Source of the DNA: Rhodeus uyekii
Lineage: Eukaryota; Chordata; Actinopteri; Cypriniformes; Acheilognathidae
Direction: 5' to 3'
Assembly (NCBI GenBank): GCA_037043235.1
Contig: JAWRVZ010000629.1
Span: 59,895 to 123,894 of the forward strand
Length of the DNA: 64,000 nt
The notes beneath the pieces are model-generated. The model ran no database searches. It was given only the letters and a program-made list of their open reading frames with translations, and was not told the origin of the DNA. This document shows, piece after piece, positions 63,301 through 64,000 of the stretch. Both the position numbers and the translations under genes were made by a program. Position 1 is the first letter of the stretch. Each line of letters opens with the position of its first letter.

Positions 63301-63893
63301 TCAAAGAAAAAATATCTACTGGTCCTGACTATGTATGTTCAGTTTGCCATCGCAGTTGCTTCAAATTGCAAGTTAAATATTGCAATAAAAAGAAATATTT
63401 TCAAAAATCTGTCCACGCTGGTTATATTGCAGAAAAATGTATAACACTGAATTACCTGCATAAGTGTAATAAAGACTGCAATGAAGACTGTGTTTATAAA
63501 AATACCCCAGCTGAATCTCTATGGATCTGTCACACATGTGATAGGAAAATTTGTGATGGTCAAATGCCTGCTGAAAGTGTAGCAAACAATCTGATTCTGG
63601 ATCCTATTCCAGCTGAACTGAACTGTTTAAACTCTCTTGAGCAACATCTAATTGCAAAGCATATTCCATTCATGAAAATGCTGGCATTACCACGAGGTGG
63701 ACAGAATGGAGTTCATGGACCAGTGACTTGTGTTCCTTCTAACGTTACAGATGTGGTGAATGTTTTACCCAGAGCAGAAAATGATGATCTAATGATACGT
63801 GTGAAGCTTAAGAGGAAATTAACATACAAGGGACATTATGAATATAAATTTGTGCAGACTGATAAGATAAAAACTGCATTGGCATACTTATAA
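60387..63893 (+). CDS. Helitron protein, N-terminal part (two cysteine protease-like domains)
   Basis: 1168 codons from ATG 60,387, chosen because TTTTTTGTCTGTGCAG, a splice acceptor, ends just before it and the protein then begins with a basic MPRKKGFRRS stretch. Residues 34-158 are VNEP(V/L)KP-type repeats. Residues 178-385 resemble a papain-fold deubiquitinase of the kind seen in herpesvirus tegument proteins (Gln-Cys198, Asp330-Ser-His332). Residues 515-645 are an OTU domain (DGNC with Cys525, and NNSHY with His639). Residues 764-922 are nine copies of an 18-residue KY repeat. Residues 984-1056 are Cys-rich, with CxxC at 984-987 and 1048-1051. Residues 1074-1120 (PAELNCLNSLEQ, LPRGGQNGVHGPVTCVP) match the conserved block that precedes the Helitron N-terminal domain (DUF6570-like). 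The Rep and Pif1 helicase parts would lie beyond the window. The TAA at 63,891 appears to result from a one-base insertion. Protease activity is inferred from motifs. Confidence 0.82.
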   Translation: MPRKKGFRRSAAAKRRRLSCSDDAEPSVKQKAVKALKPVNEPLKPVNEPLKHVNEPVKEPVKALKPVNEPVKPVNEPLKPVNEPVKEPVKALKPVNEPLKPVNEPVKEPVKALKPVNEPVKALKPVNEPVKALKPVNEPVKESVKPVNTPVNEPFNPIVNNPVNNSANESPIVFNGSVVRGSFSQADQRFESARNKQCAAISFTAVLQNRVKNVLMWKSADLDNVLLKGNDLYIAMNEAGKIGNGQQEYIAISELPKTCMYNESDFEIKYGATFSGFTDIYEYDAELKDVAMPFHMAVQRALIDYDSCLVTICANTCAIIKQGDWYAIVDSHATSLIAGQQYNSATSFVAYYSTIDFVNNHFIDFGQKFGTIYVPFEVTGIKAEMIDKSGKHDRSVSCSMMQKSAEAERMSKSLSSNMDNDVGCRYTLTDFLSADNKPVNEPCVKQQTNIMPSICPLNEYAGDVEIISQSDTVSFQFTPLTVQQQRLICLKLSIIKIVKEQINAEKIVEIAEPCKTENIVADGNCFFRAITLAISGSEQEHIKLRRAVVTEILQNQKEYVQCLREGYSTVPDYIARSRMKYVGIWATELEIQATSNLIGVDIYTYSQEKWLKYAASNLFSNRHNCQQNGIYLKHVNNSHYEVVVCVKDKDGNCASLCKAEGSSFNASLKASSDPRKLYRQKIQYSSNNDLTQRIKIQVNKRYHEDETYKDKLMTASTEKYKSNDQHQEKVRKYSKEKYKSNVLHCEAVKKYSIQKYITDKPQHRDSVKKYSVEKYNDNESHRDSVKKYSVEKYNDNESHRDSVKKYSVEKYNDNESHRHSVKKYSVEKYNDNESHRDSVKKYSVEKYNDNESHRDSVKKYSVEKYNNNESHKDSVKMYSVEKYNDNESHRDSVKKYSVEKYNDNEMHRDSVKKYSVEKYKDNEMHKNMVIHYNIEKYKNDICFASSIKARNALTQREAKMKRKDIDCVIEQFKEKISTGPDYVCSVCHRSCFKLQVKYCNKKKYFQKSVHAGYIAEKCITLNYLHKCNKDCNEDCVYKNTPAESLWICHTCDRKICDGQMPAESVANNLILDPIPAELNCLNSLEQHLIAKHIPFMKMLALPRGGQNGVHGPVTCVPSNVTDVVNVLPRAENDDLMIRVKLKRKLTYKGHYEYKFVQTDKIKTALAYL
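60486..60860 (+). repeat. In-frame minisatellite coding VNEP(V/L)KP repeats
   Basis: About 375 bp built from AAACCTGTCAATGAACCT (18 bp) interleaved with shorter GTCAAAGAACCT and GTCAAAGCTCTC units, all multiples of 3 or 6. The frame stays open and encodes a Lys/Pro/Val/Asn-rich, probably disordered linker. The complementary strand is also open by repetition alone. Confidence 0.9.
62676..63152 (+). repeat. In-frame 54-bp minisatellite coding KY repeats
   Basis: About nine 54-bp copies encode KKYSVEKYNDNESHRDSV, with more diverged copies upstream (to about 62,490). Third-position and conservative changes (AAC/AAT, DNES/DNEM, HRDS/HKDS) keep the frame. Related K-Y repeats are usual before the Cys-rich region in this protein type; the array here is unusually uniform, which suggests recent expansion or homogenisation. 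Confidence 0.9.
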
Positions 63894-64000
63894 AGAAAAC
63901 AACAAATGGTATACAGATGTGGAGTTTAACAAAACTTGGATCAATCCTCTGACTAAAATCGAAGAGTACATCAATGATACAAGTGTTAACAATGAACGTG
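63892..64000 (+). CDS. Helitron protein continuation in the +1 frame (partial)
   Basis: Starting at AAA 63,892, this frame encodes KENNKWYTDVEFNKTW and stays open to the window edge (last base is a first codon position). The words join smoothly to ALAYL at the end of the upstream frame and match the expected pattern after the conserved Helitron block. Removing one T at 63,891 would unite the two frames, so this is either a frameshift mutation, a sequencing error, or less likely a +1 recoding site. Confidence 0.7.

Overview
The window looks like teleost nuclear DNA, most likely from a cypriniform fish. It is AT-rich, packed with transposable elements and microsatellites, has GT-AG splice signals, and contains no prokaryotic gene organisation. 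It holds no ordinary host gene that I can support. The only convincing protein-coding gene belongs to a Helitron-type transposon and runs off the right edge. A broken non-LTR retrotransposon end is the only other recognisable coding relic.

Region 1 (1-53,201) is a head-to-tail array of about 34 related non-autonomous elements, all on the + strand. There are 30 units of family A, short ones near 1.1 kb and long ones near 1.8-2.1 kb that carry an extra internal block of about 725 bp. There are 4 units of family B (2-3.6 kb, one truncated). Every intact unit starts with ATATAGCTGC(A/T)AGCAGC. Units that keep their 3' end finish with an AAT-rich microsatellite and one to six copies of a roughly 59-62 bp module made of a short hairpin followed by CCCCTAA. 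A subterminal word at the 5' end is the reverse complement of the last bases of the 3' module: GGGGCCAAGC/GCTTGGCCCC in family A and GGGGTTCAAAC/GTTTGAACCCC in family B. The pairing changes in step between families. This fits non-autonomous rolling-circle (Helitron/Helentron-type) elements, though that assignment is inferred. The array carries a large internal duplication (about 11-22 kb versus 36-52 kb), a local run of three near-identical units, chimeric junctions, and a nested piggyBac-like element present in both duplicated copies.

The A units carry repeated words resembling the vertebrate CTCF core, and one perfect TGACGTCA per unit beside an ATGGCGGGAAAA word. The B units carry CTCF-like words in the opposite orientation.

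Region 2 (53,202-55,080) holds the decayed 3' end of an RNase H-bearing LINE with its GAA-repeat tail, then TA and TAA microsatellites.

Region 3 (55,080-64,000) reads as one transcription unit. It has a CpG-rich promoter-like patch with ETS, CRE-like and E-box words, a strong splice donor at 55,289, about 5 kb of intron-like DNA holding a 1.1-kb foldback inverted repeat, and a splice acceptor placed directly before the ATG at 60,387. The 1168-residue reading frame contains a lysine/proline repeat tract, a papain-like protease-type domain (Cys198, Asp330, His332), an OTU cysteine protease domain (Cys525, His639), a 54-bp/18-residue repeat tract, a Cys-rich zinc-binding region, and the conserved block that precedes the Helitron N-terminal/Rep-helicase region. 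A one-base insertion at 63,891 shifts the frame, and homologous-looking coding sequence continues in the next frame to the window edge. The autonomous-type Helitron gene and the rolling-circle-like array therefore lie side by side, but whether this gene mobilised those elements cannot be shown from the window.
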